Below, piece by piece: positions 1 through 7,148 of a DNA stretch of 10,900 nucleotides. Position numbers and translations under genes: made by a program. Under the pieces are notes generated by a model. That model was not told the DNA's origin, made no database searches, and saw only the letters and a list, made by a program, of their open reading frames with translations. Source of the DNA: Chlorobiota bacterium (GTDB lineage Bacteria > Bacteroidota > Bacteroidia > Flavobacteriales > Flavobacteriaceae); the NCBI GenBank assembly GCA_013153655.1, contig JAADEB010000108.1:1-10900 (forward strand). Direction: 5' to 3'. Every line of letters begins with the position of its first letter. Position 1 is the stretch's first letter.

Positions 1-1130
1 AGCGGATAACTTTGGAAATGCCTGGGAATTTTCCGTATGGCAAACGAAACGGGCACATAAGGATGCATACACGGATTGACGGGGGCCCACCAAACGATAT
101 TGTCTTCATGTCCGGGATATTTGGAAACGGGCGTGACAATCATGGAAAACTTATTACCGCGGTGGCATACGGGCAAAGGTTTCATTCTGTGGGGGGTACT
201 TAGGCTGTCCTTGCGGGCCAAATCCGAATCTTCGAAATGGTCCGAGAGGATATGTTCCAGCATTTCGCGTCCCACCACCGTATCGGGTTCCACGGCAAAG
301 GGAAAATCTTCTTCACCGTAATAACTGTCGGGAAAATAATAGGAAGGTTTCAGGTAGCGCAAGGCGGCCCAATGCCTGGGTTTATTCCAATCGGCTTCCA
401 AGGTGCGGGGATCGGCATAGGCTTCCCGGAAGGAGAAATATTTGCCTTCCTCCGGTTCGTACCATCTTCGCCTTATGGCATAAGTCAAAATGTCGGGCGA
501 AAACATATAATTGACCGTATCGGCAAAATTAATCCGGTCGATGGTGTAATAATTGGGAATAACGGCCACACTGTTGTCCGGCACACGTTTGGCGATCCAT
601 CTCCTGCCTTGCACCACCGCCACGATAAAAGCTTCCTGGTTGTCGGCGATGGTATAGGTCCGTCCGGAGGAGCCGTAACCGAATTTTTCCACCAAATGGC
701 CCAAAATCTTCACACCGTGCCTGGCCGATTCGGCATATTCGATTACAATGCGTCGCAATTGATGCGTCAGCAAGCCCGTAGCCGTATCCTCCCTCGACCG
801 GCATTGATTGGAAAAAATCACAATACCTTTTTCGTTCATGTAAGCATCACCGAATTCCTGGCGGGTGGTTTGGAACCATAAAAGTTCGTTGGAACGCCGC
901 TCAAACCACGGATCGTCCTTGATAAACATGCTGTCGGCTTCCTTGAAAAAATTGGCCGGTACCTTGTAGAGGTTGACGATAAGATTGCCTCCGTCGTCTT
1001 CGTTATGAGCGGCTATTACGCGGCCGGTGGCCGAAGCACTTTGACCCACCACCACGGTAAAACAATCGGCTTGCTGGGCACGGGCAAAGCCGGAAAAGGC
1101 TAAAAACACCAAAAGCCACAGGTAACGCAT
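1..1130 (-). CDS. Secreted C69-family dipeptidase (PepD-like), 3' end cut by window edge
   Basis: The frame is open from ATG 1128-1130 to the left edge, about 376 codons with no stop, so the C-terminus is missing. Residues 1-18 form a signal peptide (MRYLWLLVFLAFSGFARA), so the product should be periplasmic or secreted. Right after it, Cys23 in ADCFTVVVG matches the N-terminal nucleophile Cys of family C69 dipeptidases, which are exposed by propeptide removal. The matching G-x-x-A-S-x-x-G block and the HNED motif follow within about 25 residues. Further family-like stretches are NEKGIVIFSNQ, RWIAKRVPDNSVAVIPNYY and, near the left edge, WWAPVNPC and YVPVSF. Known family role: hydrolysis of dipeptides with broad specificity. 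It lies 148 bases downstream of hutH on the same strand, so the two may share a catabolic theme, but the gap and a hairpin between them leave co-transcription open. The family is well supported; the substrate is unknown. Confidence 0.85.
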   Translation of the reverse strand, partial: MRYLWLLVFLAFSGFARAQQADCFTVVVGQSASATGRVIAAHNEDDGGNLIVNLYKVPANFFKEADSMFIKDDPWFERRSNELLWFQTTRQEFGDAYMNEKGIVIFSNQCRSREDTATGLLTHQLRRIVIEYAESARHGVKILGHLVEKFGYGSSGRTYTIADNQEAFIVAVVQGRRWIAKRVPDNSVAVIPNYYTIDRINFADTVNYMFSPDILTYAIRRRWYEPEEGKYFSFREAYADPRTLEADWNKPRHWAALRYLKPSYYFPDSYYGEEDFPFAVEPDTVVGREMLEHILSDHFEDSDLARKDSLSTPHRMKPLPVCHRGNKFSMIVTPVSKYPGHEDNIVWWAPVNPCMHPYVPVSFAIRKIPRHFQSYP

Positions 1131-1199
1131 AAATTAATTTTGCCTAAAAATACAAAGAATCGGAGAATATGCATGGGGTATGATTGATGCTGCCGTTGG

Positions 1200-1229
1200 T
1201 TCTTGTTTTCTTGACCTTTAAAACAAGAA
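1200..1229 (-). terminator. Inverted repeat between hutH and the C69 gene; weak terminator candidate
   Basis: Arms 1200-1209 (TTCTTGTTTT) and 1220-1229 (AAAACAAGAA) are perfectly complementary with a 10-base loop. It lies 49 bases past the hutH stop. The stem is AT-rich and there is no U-tract after it on the minus strand, so it is not a canonical intrinsic terminator. It could be a weak terminator, a processing site or an operator for the downstream gene. Confidence 0.3.
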
Positions 1230-1278
1230 AAAAGCTTATCCCCAAACCGATAGTTATGCGAATTAGTAGTGGAAGGCG

Positions 1279-2799
1279 TTAATTTATTTCATCTTTGCAT
1301 TCTTCCAGGACTTTACGACGACTTTCGTTATCAAAAATTTCGGAGATTTTGTTAATATGGGTGTAGAGAATATCATCGTTTTCCAAGAAAGGAATTTCTT
1401 TGCGATATTTTTTGATAAAACTTAATGTGGCTTTGGCGGGTTTTTGTTCGCGGAAATACAAGGCTTGCATGGCGGTAAGTAATTCCACGGACAGAACGGT
1501 TTGGGTATTTTTAATGATATCCCGGGTTTTGAGCACGGAATTGGCTCCCATACTGACATGATCTTCTTGACCGTTACTGGATTCGATGGAATCCACACTA
1601 TTGGGAGCTGCTTTTTGTTTATTTTGGTTTACCAGAGATGCCGCCATATATTGCGGTATCATCAAACCCGAATTTAGACCCGGATTGGGGGTTAGATAAG
1701 GAGGTAGTCCGCGTTTGCCGGAAATTAGACGGTATGTTCTTCGTTCCGAAATATTGGCCAATTCGGAAACGGCTATTCCCAACATATCCGATGCCATAGC
1801 CAAGGGTTCGCCGTGAAAATTGCCTCCCGAAATAATGCGCTTGTTTTCGGTATCGATTATCGGATTATCGGTAACGGCGTTAATTTCCACGGTAAATACA
1901 TGTTTAACATATGCCAATGCATCTTTGAATGCACCGTGTACCTGGGGCACGCAACGGAAGGAATAAGGATCCTGAACATGTTCTTTTTCTCGATGTATAA
2001 TTTTGCTGTCCGCCAATTGCATACGGATACGGCGAGCGGTTTCGTCCTGACCGGGGTAGGGGCGTATCTGTTGTACGATTTCCGAAAACGGCTCAATACG
2101 TCCGTCATATGCTTCCAGGGATAAGGCGGCAATACGATCGGCCCATAGATCCAATTTTTCGGCTTTCCAAACATTTATAATTCCCAATGCCGTCATAAAT
2201 TGAGTGCCGTTAAGCAGGGCCAAACCTTCCTTGGCTTGAAGCCGGATAGGTTTCCATCCGGTGATACGATGTATCTCATCGCCCGTGTATTTTTTCCCTT
2301 TATAATACACTTCACCATAACCGATAAGCGGTAGGGCCAAATGGGCCAAAGGAGCCAGATCTCCGGATGCTCCCAAGGAACCGTTCTCATATACCACAGG
2401 GGTTATTCCTTCATTATAAAATGCTATTAAACGTTCGATAGTACTACATGGTACTCCCGAAAAACCTTTGGCCAAAGTAATTATTTTTAATAATAACATA
2501 AGACGTACCGTCTCGATATCCAATTCCGGTCCGGTTCCGCAGGCATGACTTTTAACCAGATTTTCTTGAAGCAATTGAATATTTTCGGGTTTTATTTTCA
2601 TTCGTGATAACGAACCGAATCCTGTATTGATTCCATAAACGCTTCGCCGGTTGTCACGGATGCTATCTTGCAGAAATTCATATGAACTTTTGATTTTTTG
2701 ACGTGCATTCTCGCCTAGGCGAATTTTTTGCTTTTGCTTAAAAATATGTTCCAGTTCATCAGAATTAATGTATTGATTGTCAATTATGTAGTGTTTCAT
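1279..2799 (-). CDS. hutH: Histidine ammonia-lyase
   Basis: This cytoplasmic enzyme deaminates L-histidine to urocanate and ammonia, the first step of the Hut pathway. Using ATG 2797-2799 the product is 506 aa, the normal family length. The MIO prosthetic group forms from Ala-Ser-Gly in GSLGASGDLAPLAH, about residues 144-146. The catalytic Tyr is in VYGINTGFGS (about residue 55), and the substrate-binding His is in KSHACGTG, as in true histidine lyases. QEDHVSMGAN and NPGLNSG are further family signatures. An in-frame ATG seven codons upstream (2820) is possible. I prefer the inner start because family members as I recall begin near MKHYI, and because a -7-like box at 2827-2834 would put the transcript start at about 2821, leaving almost no leader for the outer ATG. 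No hutU, hutI or hutG is adjacent, so the rest of the pathway must lie elsewhere or be absent. The related tyrosine lyases of flexirubin clusters are less likely, given SHACGTG and the lack of pigment genes nearby. Confidence 0.93.
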   Translation of the reverse strand: MKHYIIDNQYINSDELEHIFKQKQKIRLGENARQKIKSSYEFLQDSIRDNRRSVYGINTGFGSLSRMKIKPENIQLLQENLVKSHACGTGPELDIETVRLMLLLKIITLAKGFSGVPCSTIERLIAFYNEGITPVVYENGSLGASGDLAPLAHLALPLIGYGEVYYKGKKYTGDEIHRITGWKPIRLQAKEGLALLNGTQFMTALGIINVWKAEKLDLWADRIAALSLEAYDGRIEPFSEIVQQIRPYPGQDETARRIRMQLADSKIIHREKEHVQDPYSFRCVPQVHGAFKDALAYVKHVFTVEINAVTDNPIIDTENKRIISGGNFHGEPLAMASDMLGIAVSELANISERRTYRLISGKRGLPPYLTPNPGLNSGLMIPQYMAASLVNQNKQKAAPNSVDSIESSNGQEDHVSMGANSVLKTRDIIKNTQTVLSVELLTAMQALYFREQKPAKATLSFIKKYRKEIPFLENDDILYTHINKISEIFDNESRRKVLEECKDEIN

Positions 2800-2826
2800 T
2801 TGCTTGGTTTTTACGGTCATAATTTA

Positions 2827-2834
2827 CAAATTTC
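2827..2834 (-). promoter_or_regulatory. hutH: Possible hutH -7 box
   Basis: On the minus strand the box reads GAAATTTG. It matches the Bacteroidota -7 consensus TAnnTTTG at all fixed positions except the first. I see no TTG-type -33 element at the expected distance. It lies 28 bases upstream of the preferred hutH ATG. Another near match, TATGTTTC, is at 2862-2869. Either could serve hutH. Confidence 0.3.
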
Positions 2835-2976
2835 ATTCATTTTATTATTGATTTTATCGAGGAAACATAGAGAATTTACCGCTTTAAAGATTTTGTGCTT
2901 TTCCCAGTTAAATTTGAAGGTGATGATTTATAATTTTTAAAATTTAAATCCGTATTTATTCTTTAAAAAAAATGTT

Positions 2977-2984
2977 TATATTTA
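2977..2984 (+). promoter_or_regulatory. Possible -7 box for the OmpA-like gene
   Basis: The sequence TATATTTA differs from TAnnTTTG only in the last base and lies 21 bases upstream of ATG 3006. Transcription would start near 2991, inside the palindrome at 2987-3002. No clear -33 TTG is seen in the surrounding A/T-rich stretch. Confidence 0.35.
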
Positions 2985-2986
2985 CA

Positions 2987-3002
2987 ATGAAAAATTTTTC
3001 AT
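2987..3002. repeat. 16-bp perfect palindrome just upstream of the OmpA-like start
   Basis: ATGAAAAATTTTTCAT is its own reverse complement. It ends 3 bases before the ATG at 3006 and overlaps the likely transcription start. It could be an operator for a dimeric regulator, or just a chance result of A/T-rich sequence. Confidence 0.4.
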
Positions 3003-3005
3003 CTT

Positions 3006-3920
3006 ATGAAAGCCAAACCCACTATTGTTCTCATACTGTTTTTGTTATGGGGTGCGGGTAGCACTTATTGGTATGTGTGTAAAATCAAAGGATTTTGTGA
3101 AAATACCACGGCGGTGGAAGCAAGTTCTTCTTCCGGTTCAAGCGTTGTTTCGTCCGGTAAAACGGAGGAAAATGCCGTGGTAAATCAAGACGAAGGAGCA
3201 TCCGGAAGCGAAGCACCGGGTGAAGCCGCCGAACCCGTTCATGATTTATTGTATTACAAAACGGGAGATTCCCGGGTATATGTGTCCAACGAGAGCCTTT
3301 GGGAAGCGGAAGTCAAAAAACTTTTGGCCGGCGACCACAAAGGTAAACGCTTGGAAATCACCGGTCCTTACTACGATTTTGAAATCGATTCCGGCGGTTC
3401 CCATCCCGGTTTGGCACGGGCCGCCGCCGTTAGGGATTTATTGGCCAAATGGACCGACACCACGGGGATGCTTTTGCATACCGAAAAATTGACCTACAAC
3501 GGAACGGATAAGCCCGCCTATTTGGACGGTTACAAAGGCTATGTAAAATGGGTGGATTACAATGATTTTGTCAAAACCGAACAGGATGTCACCCGTATTT
3601 ATTTTCCTTTCAATTCCGCCAAAGAAATTCGTACGCCCGAAATCATAAGTTATTTGGACCAAGTGGCTGAATCATTGAAGAAAAACCCTAATTGGAAAGT
3701 GGAAATCACCGGGCATACCGACAATATCGGAAGTGCGGAAACCAACCGCCTCAAAGGTATGGAACGTGCCGAACGTATACGCGATATCCTCTTGAAAAAG
3801 GGAGTGAATGCCGGTCAAATCATTACCCGCTCCGAAGGCGAGGATAAACCCATTGCCGATAATGCCACCGCAGCCGGACGCCGGCAAAATCGTCGTGTGG
3901 AAATTCGTTTTATCAAGTAA
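3006..3920 (+). CDS. Membrane-anchored OmpA-family protein with a degenerate second OmpA-like repeat
   Basis: The 304-aa product has a single N-terminal hydrophobic segment (residues 6-24) with no obvious signal-peptidase site and no lipobox. It is followed by CKIKGFC and a Ser/Glu/Ala-rich linker (about 35-78), so it is probably anchored in the inner membrane with its body in the periplasm. Residues about 195-304 form an OmpA C-terminal-like domain. It shows the YFPFNSA strand, GHTDNIGSAETNRLKG, RAERIRDILLKKGV and GRRQNRRVEI. Asp239 and Arg254 match the residues that bind diaminopimelate in peptidoglycan. Residues about 82-190 look like a decayed copy: KRLEITG and LARAAAVRDLLA line up with KVEITGHTDN and ERAERIRDILL, but the TD and binding residues are lost. 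The likely role is peptidoglycan attachment or envelope organisation; its partner is unknown. It starts at ATG 3006 with no Shine-Dalgarno. The next gene starts 22 bases after its stop, so the two are almost certainly co-transcribed. Confidence 0.85.
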   Translation: MKAKPTIVLILFLLWGAGSTYWYVCKIKGFCENTTAVEASSSSGSSVVSSGKTEENAVVNQDEGASGSEAPGEAAEPVHDLLYYKTGDSRVYVSNESLWEAEVKKLLAGDHKGKRLEITGPYYDFEIDSGGSHPGLARAAAVRDLLAKWTDTTGMLLHTEKLTYNGTDKPAYLDGYKGYVKWVDYNDFVKTEQDVTRIYFPFNSAKEIRTPEIISYLDQVAESLKKNPNWKVEITGHTDNIGSAETNRLKGMERAERIRDILLKKGVNAGQIITRSEGEDKPIADNATAAGRRQNRRVEIRFIK

Positions 3921-3942
3921 TTAACCAAAAAAATCATATGCG

Positions 3943-4530
3943 ATGACAATACTCGTAAGCGGCCTTTTCAGTGCAGCCGAATCCTACGGCAAAACCACGG
4001 CTACCGTTGAAATCATCATCATGTTGTTGGTAGCGTTCATTTTGGGATATATGTTGCGATATTTCCTGGAAAAATCCAAGGACCAAACCGATTGGAAAGC
4101 CAAGTTTGAAAGCTTGCAACACGAACACGAAATGCTGGATAAACGTTTTTCGCTTATCCGGGACGAAAACCGTCAATTGACCACCGAATTGGATGAATGC
4201 CGTAAAAAAGCCCTTTCGGCCCGAAATACCGGTTACGGATTTGCCGGTACCGCCGCCAAAACGGCAGCGCCGGCCAGGAAAGACGATCTTAAAGTGGTGG
4301 AAGGCATCGGTCCCAAAATCGAACAATTGCTCTACGCCGAAGCCATCTACACTTGGGAAGACCTGGCGGACACACCCGTTGAACGCCTGCGCCAAATTCT
4401 GGACAAAGCCGGTCCCCGCTACCGCGTTCACGATCCCGAAAGCTGGCCCTTCCAAGCACGGATGGCCGCCGGCGGACGATGGGACGAACTGGAAAAATGG
4501 CAAGAAGAACATAAATACGGAAAATTTTAA
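3943..4530 (+). CDS. Membrane-anchored coiled-coil protein with C-terminal helix-hairpin-helix domain
   Basis: The product is 195 aa. Residues 22-42 (IEV-type hydrophobic run ending in LGYMLRYFLEK) form one membrane helix. The following basic residues suggest the rest faces the cytoplasm. Residues about 45-90 are charged with heptad-like spacing (WKAKFESLQHEHEMLDKRF), a probable coiled coil. A Gly/Ala-rich linker leads to residues 113-195. There DDLKVVEGIGPKIEQLL is a classic helix-hairpin-helix with the GIGPK hairpin, followed by TWEDLADTPVERLRQIL and a Trp-rich tail (SWPFQARMAA, RWDELEKWQ). HhH motifs of this kind usually contact DNA or RNA backbones or serve in protein contacts, and some relatives are labelled as predicted flap-endonuclease-like proteins. 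No nuclease residues are visible here, so I do not assign catalysis. It probably forms a unit with the upstream OmpA-like gene. An ATG at 3938 is out of frame and stops at once, which fixes the start at 3943. Confidence 0.8.
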   Translation: MTILVSGLFSAAESYGKTTATVEIIIMLLVAFILGYMLRYFLEKSKDQTDWKAKFESLQHEHEMLDKRFSLIRDENRQLTTELDECRKKALSARNTGYGFAGTAAKTAAPARKDDLKVVEGIGPKIEQLLYAEAIYTWEDLADTPVERLRQILDKAGPRYRVHDPESWPFQARMAAGGRWDELEKWQEEHKYGKF

Positions 4531-4564
4531 ACGTTTCGCCTTTTTATAAAGCCAAAACCTGACG

Positions 4565-4598
4565 AATCCGGAAGGAGATCTTCCTCTTTCCGGATTTT
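4565..4598 (+). terminator. Intrinsic terminator after the OmpA-like/HhH unit
   Basis: Arms AATCCGGAA (4565-4573) and TTCCGGATT (4588-4596) pair perfectly around a 14-base loop and run into a short T-run, with a second TTTT at 4604-4607. It lies 35 bases past the HhH gene stop, the right place to end that transcript. The T-tract is short, which lowers certainty. Confidence 0.6.
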
Positions 4599-4656
4599 CC
4601 TATGTTTTACCCAAATAAGCTTCCTGTTCCAAACGGTTAAGTTCGCTAAAATGAAA

Positions 4657-4664
4657 TATCTTTG
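4657..4664 (+). promoter_or_regulatory. mutS2 promoter -7 box
   Basis: TATCTTTG is an exact match to the Bacteroidota TAnnTTTG box, 17 bases before ATG 4682, implying a leader of about 10 bases. The -33 element is weak: only TTA at 4637-4639 lies at a plausible spacing of 17. Its position between a terminator and a start codon supports it. Confidence 0.55.
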
Positions 4665-4681
4665 ACAGCGAAATAATCTTT

Positions 4682-6832
4682 ATGGCCTACATTCATCCCA
4701 AGGTATTGGAAGATTTGGATTTCGATTCCGTTCGTCGATTGACGCTTGAAAAAACGGATAATCCGTTGGTACGCCGCCGCATTTCCGAAAAAATGCCTGC
4801 GGGGAATTATGCCGAAGTGGCCGACGAACTTCAACGCACCGACGAATATCTGAAAGGTCTGCAATCGGGAAATTTTTTTCCCTCTTCGGATTTTAAGCCT
4901 TTCGGTGAGGAATTGGACAAGCTGTCGGTGAAAAATATTTTTCTCGAAGCCCCGGTGTTTTTGAAATTGGCCCGTGCGGTGGAAACCATGATCGAATGGA
5001 AAAAATTCCTTAAAAAATTTGCTTCCGATTATCCCGCATGGTCCGGTTATCTTTCCTTGTTTTCGGTTCATCCGCAAGTGGCCAAGGAGATTCGCACCAA
5101 AATCTCACGAACCGGAGAAGTCAAGGATCAAGCTTCACCCGAATTGGAAGAAATACGCCGCCGCATACGCGAATGGCGCAGGCAACGCGACGATCAATTT
5201 TCCCGCCTTGTGGCCCATTTCGATCGATTGGGCTATTTGGATGAAATCAAAGAAAGTGTGGCGGGCGACAAACCCGTTTTGGCCGTCAAGGCCATGTACA
5301 AACGTCAAGTAAAAGGACAAATTACCGGCACCTCCCGAAGCGGCTCCATTATTTTTATCGAACCGCAAGCCACCGCCGAATTCAACCGCCGCCTTCAAAT
5401 ACTCCATGCCGACGAAAAAGCCGAAATCATCAAAATCCTTAAAGCCCTTACCGATTTTTTACGTCCTTTTGCCGAAGATTTGCAAGCATACGAGCATTTT
5501 CTGACCGAAGCGGAATTTTCCCGCGCCAAAGCCTTGTTGGCACAAGAAACGGATGCCGTGTTGCCGCAAATCGTTTCCCGGCGGGTATTGCATCTTCGAC
5601 AAGCCTACCATCCATTGCTTAAATGGCATCACCGCCACGGAGGCAAACCCGTGGTGCCCCATGATATCGAACTCAATCCGCAGCGACGGATAATGGTGAT
5701 TTCCGGTCCCAATGCGGGTGGCAAAAGCATCACCCTCAAAACCGTGGGCTTGATTCAGCTCATGTTACAGGCCGGTTGGTTGGTGCCGGTTCATCCCGAG
5801 AGTAAAATGCCTTTTTTCGGAAAAATCCTTAGTGATGTGGGCGACCATCAATCCGTGGAAAACGAATTGTCCACATACAGTTACCGCCTCAAAAACATGA
5901 AACTTTTTCTTCGTCTGGCCGATGTCAACACGCTTTTTCTCATAGATGAATTCGGTTCGGGAACCGACCCGGATCTGGGTGGTGCCTTGGCCGAAGTTTT
6001 TCTGGAAGAATTCAGCCGAAGCGGGGCCTACGGGATTATTACCACTCATTACAACAATTTGAAACACAAGGCGGGTGAACTGGAAGGCGTATTTAATGCC
6101 TACATGGAATTCGATGCACAACGCTTGGAACCCACATACCGCCTGGTAACCGGACAGCCGGGCAGTTCGTTCACCTTTGAAATTGCCGCCAAAATGGGGA
6201 TTCCTTATTCCCTTATCAACCGGGCCAAAAAGAAAACCTCCCGCCAGAAAGTACGATTCGACCGGACACTTTCCCAATTGCAGGAAGAAAAGAAAAACCT
6301 TCGCCAAAGCCGCGAAAATTATTTGAAACAAAGCGCCGAAGCGGAAAGACAACGCCGACAATTGGAAGACGAACATTTACAGATATTGAAAAAATTGGAG
6401 GCTTTTCGCCAACTCTACGAAACCGAACGGCATACCCTGGAAGCCGGACGTAAGATTTTGCAAATTTTTCGGCAATTCCAAAAGGATAAGGACAAGAAAA
6501 AATTATGGAAGTCCGTTAATAAATGGATCGATAAGGAATTTGTACGGCAACAAAAAACATCGGCAAAAAAGATACCCGCCAAACACGAAAAAAAATGGCG
6601 GGAGCAAGTGCATAAGGAATTGTCCGACAAGGATGTGAAAAAGGAATTGACTCGTTTGGAAATCAAAAAGATGACCTATATTCCGAAACCCGGCGACCGA
6701 GTACGTCTCAAAGGCAGTACGGCAAATGCCACCCTCGAACGTATTGAAAACGATATTGCGGTGCTCAACTACGGACGTTTTACCGCCAAAGTGCCTTTGC
6801 AAGACTTGGAATTAGTGATGAGAAAAGGTTAA
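4682..6832 (+). CDS. MutS2-family DNA-binding ATPase lacking the Smr domain
   Basis: The 716-aa cytoplasmic protein has the MutS2 layout: helical core and clamp (about 1-325), then an ABC-type ATPase (about 330-520). Walker A is GPNAGGKS (342-349), STYSYRLKN (397-405) is the signature-like loop, and Walker B is LFLIDEFGSGTDP with Glu423. His456 lies in TTHYNNLK. Residues about 525-605 form a long Lys/Glu/Gln-rich coiled coil, followed by a basic region and a small KOW/Tudor-like end (IPKPGDRVRLKGS to LQDLELV, about 666-712). Typical MutS2 proteins are about 780 aa and end in an Smr nuclease domain with an LDLHG-type motif; here the reading frame stops after the KOW-like end with no Smr motif. 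I recall this shorter form from flavobacteria, so it looks like a lineage type rather than a broken gene. MutS2 proteins are linked to suppression of recombination or to rescue of collided ribosomes; without Smr, cleavage activity is doubtful. It is apparently transcribed alone. Confidence 0.88.
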   Translation: MAYIHPKVLEDLDFDSVRRLTLEKTDNPLVRRRISEKMPAGNYAEVADELQRTDEYLKGLQSGNFFPSSDFKPFGEELDKLSVKNIFLEAPVFLKLARAVETMIEWKKFLKKFASDYPAWSGYLSLFSVHPQVAKEIRTKISRTGEVKDQASPELEEIRRRIREWRRQRDDQFSRLVAHFDRLGYLDEIKESVAGDKPVLAVKAMYKRQVKGQITGTSRSGSIIFIEPQATAEFNRRLQILHADEKAEIIKILKALTDFLRPFAEDLQAYEHFLTEAEFSRAKALLAQETDAVLPQIVSRRVLHLRQAYHPLLKWHHRHGGKPVVPHDIELNPQRRIMVISGPNAGGKSITLKTVGLIQLMLQAGWLVPVHPESKMPFFGKILSDVGDHQSVENELSTYSYRLKNMKLFLRLADVNTLFLIDEFGSGTDPDLGGALAEVFLEEFSRSGAYGIITTHYNNLKHKAGELEGVFNAYMEFDAQRLEPTYRLVTGQPGSSFTFEIAAKMGIPYSLINRAKKKTSRQKVRFDRTLSQLQEEKKNLRQSRENYLKQSAEAERQRRQLEDEHLQILKKLEAFRQLYETERHTLEAGRKILQIFRQFQKDKDKKKLWKSVNKWIDKEFVRQQKTSAKKIPAKHEKKWREQVHKELSDKDVKKELTRLEIKKMTYIPKPGDRVRLKGSTANATLERIENDIAVLNYGRFTAKVPLQDLELVMRKG

Positions 6833-7033
6833 TAAGTTTTTGCCAACAATTCATTTAGTGAGAGTACGGGATGGTTTTTTTAAAGATTTATCATCAATAT
6901 TTTTTCACTTCTCGAACCGTAGGCAAGTAGCATCGACCCTCGAAAGGCCAACCGTTTAATGATTCACCGGTTTCACGATACATGCGTTCGGAATGGCATC
7001 TCTAACCTCTTAACTCAGTTAAAGTTAAGGTGC

Positions 7034-7050
7034 CGTTTTAACGATTTAAC
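7034..7050 (+). repeat. Two octamer units shared with the right-edge array
   Basis: CGTTTTAA followed by CGATTTAA and a C make two adjacent 8-bp units. The 14 bases 7037-7050 (TTTAACGATTTAAC) occur in reverse complement at 10859-10872. More decayed units (CCGTTTAA, TGATTCAC, CGGTTTCA, CGATACAT) lie at 6952-6983. Confidence 0.5.
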
Positions 7051-7051
7051 A

Positions 7052-7093
7052 AAATCCCAAATCCTAATTCCCAAATCCTAAATCCTAAATCCG
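7052..7093. repeat. Six-unit tandem heptamer repeat, consensus AAATCCT
   Basis: Six contiguous 7-bp units read AAATCCC, AAATCCT, AATTCCC, AAATCCT, AAATCCT, AAATCCG. It is non-coding, 55 bases past the end of dgt. It may be a simple-sequence repeat grown by slippage; no function can be read from it. Confidence 0.8.
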
Positions 7094-7148
7094 TTGTTCA
7101 CATAACATGTCATTAAGGGTGAATGCGAATTCAGCTCTTCATCATCCT

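Larger units (their letters stand above)
6833..7148. other. Convergent intergenic region (316 bases) with repeats
   Basis: It lies between the ends of mutS2 (plus) and dgt (minus). I find no credible gene or tRNA. It holds degenerate CGRTTTAA-like octamers at about 6952-6983 and 7034-7049, a TTAAC-rich stretch at 7003-7028 that could fold weakly (GGC at 6995-6997 with GCC at 7032-7034), and the heptamer array at 7052-7093. No strong intrinsic terminator for either gene is visible, although T-runs at 6875-6881 and 6900-6905 follow mutS2. Confidence 0.6.

Noticed and set aside
237..881. 214-codon plus-strand open frame
   Set aside because: Antisense to the C69 dipeptidase gene, whose motifs are clear on the minus strand.
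1131..1165. Possible -7 box for the C69 gene (minus-strand ATTCTTTG)
   Set aside because: Only the TTTG half matches TAnnTTTG and no -33 is present, so I did not list it.
3934..4512. 192-codon minus-strand open frame
   Set aside because: Antisense to the HhH gene, with Phe/Gly-rich shadow composition.
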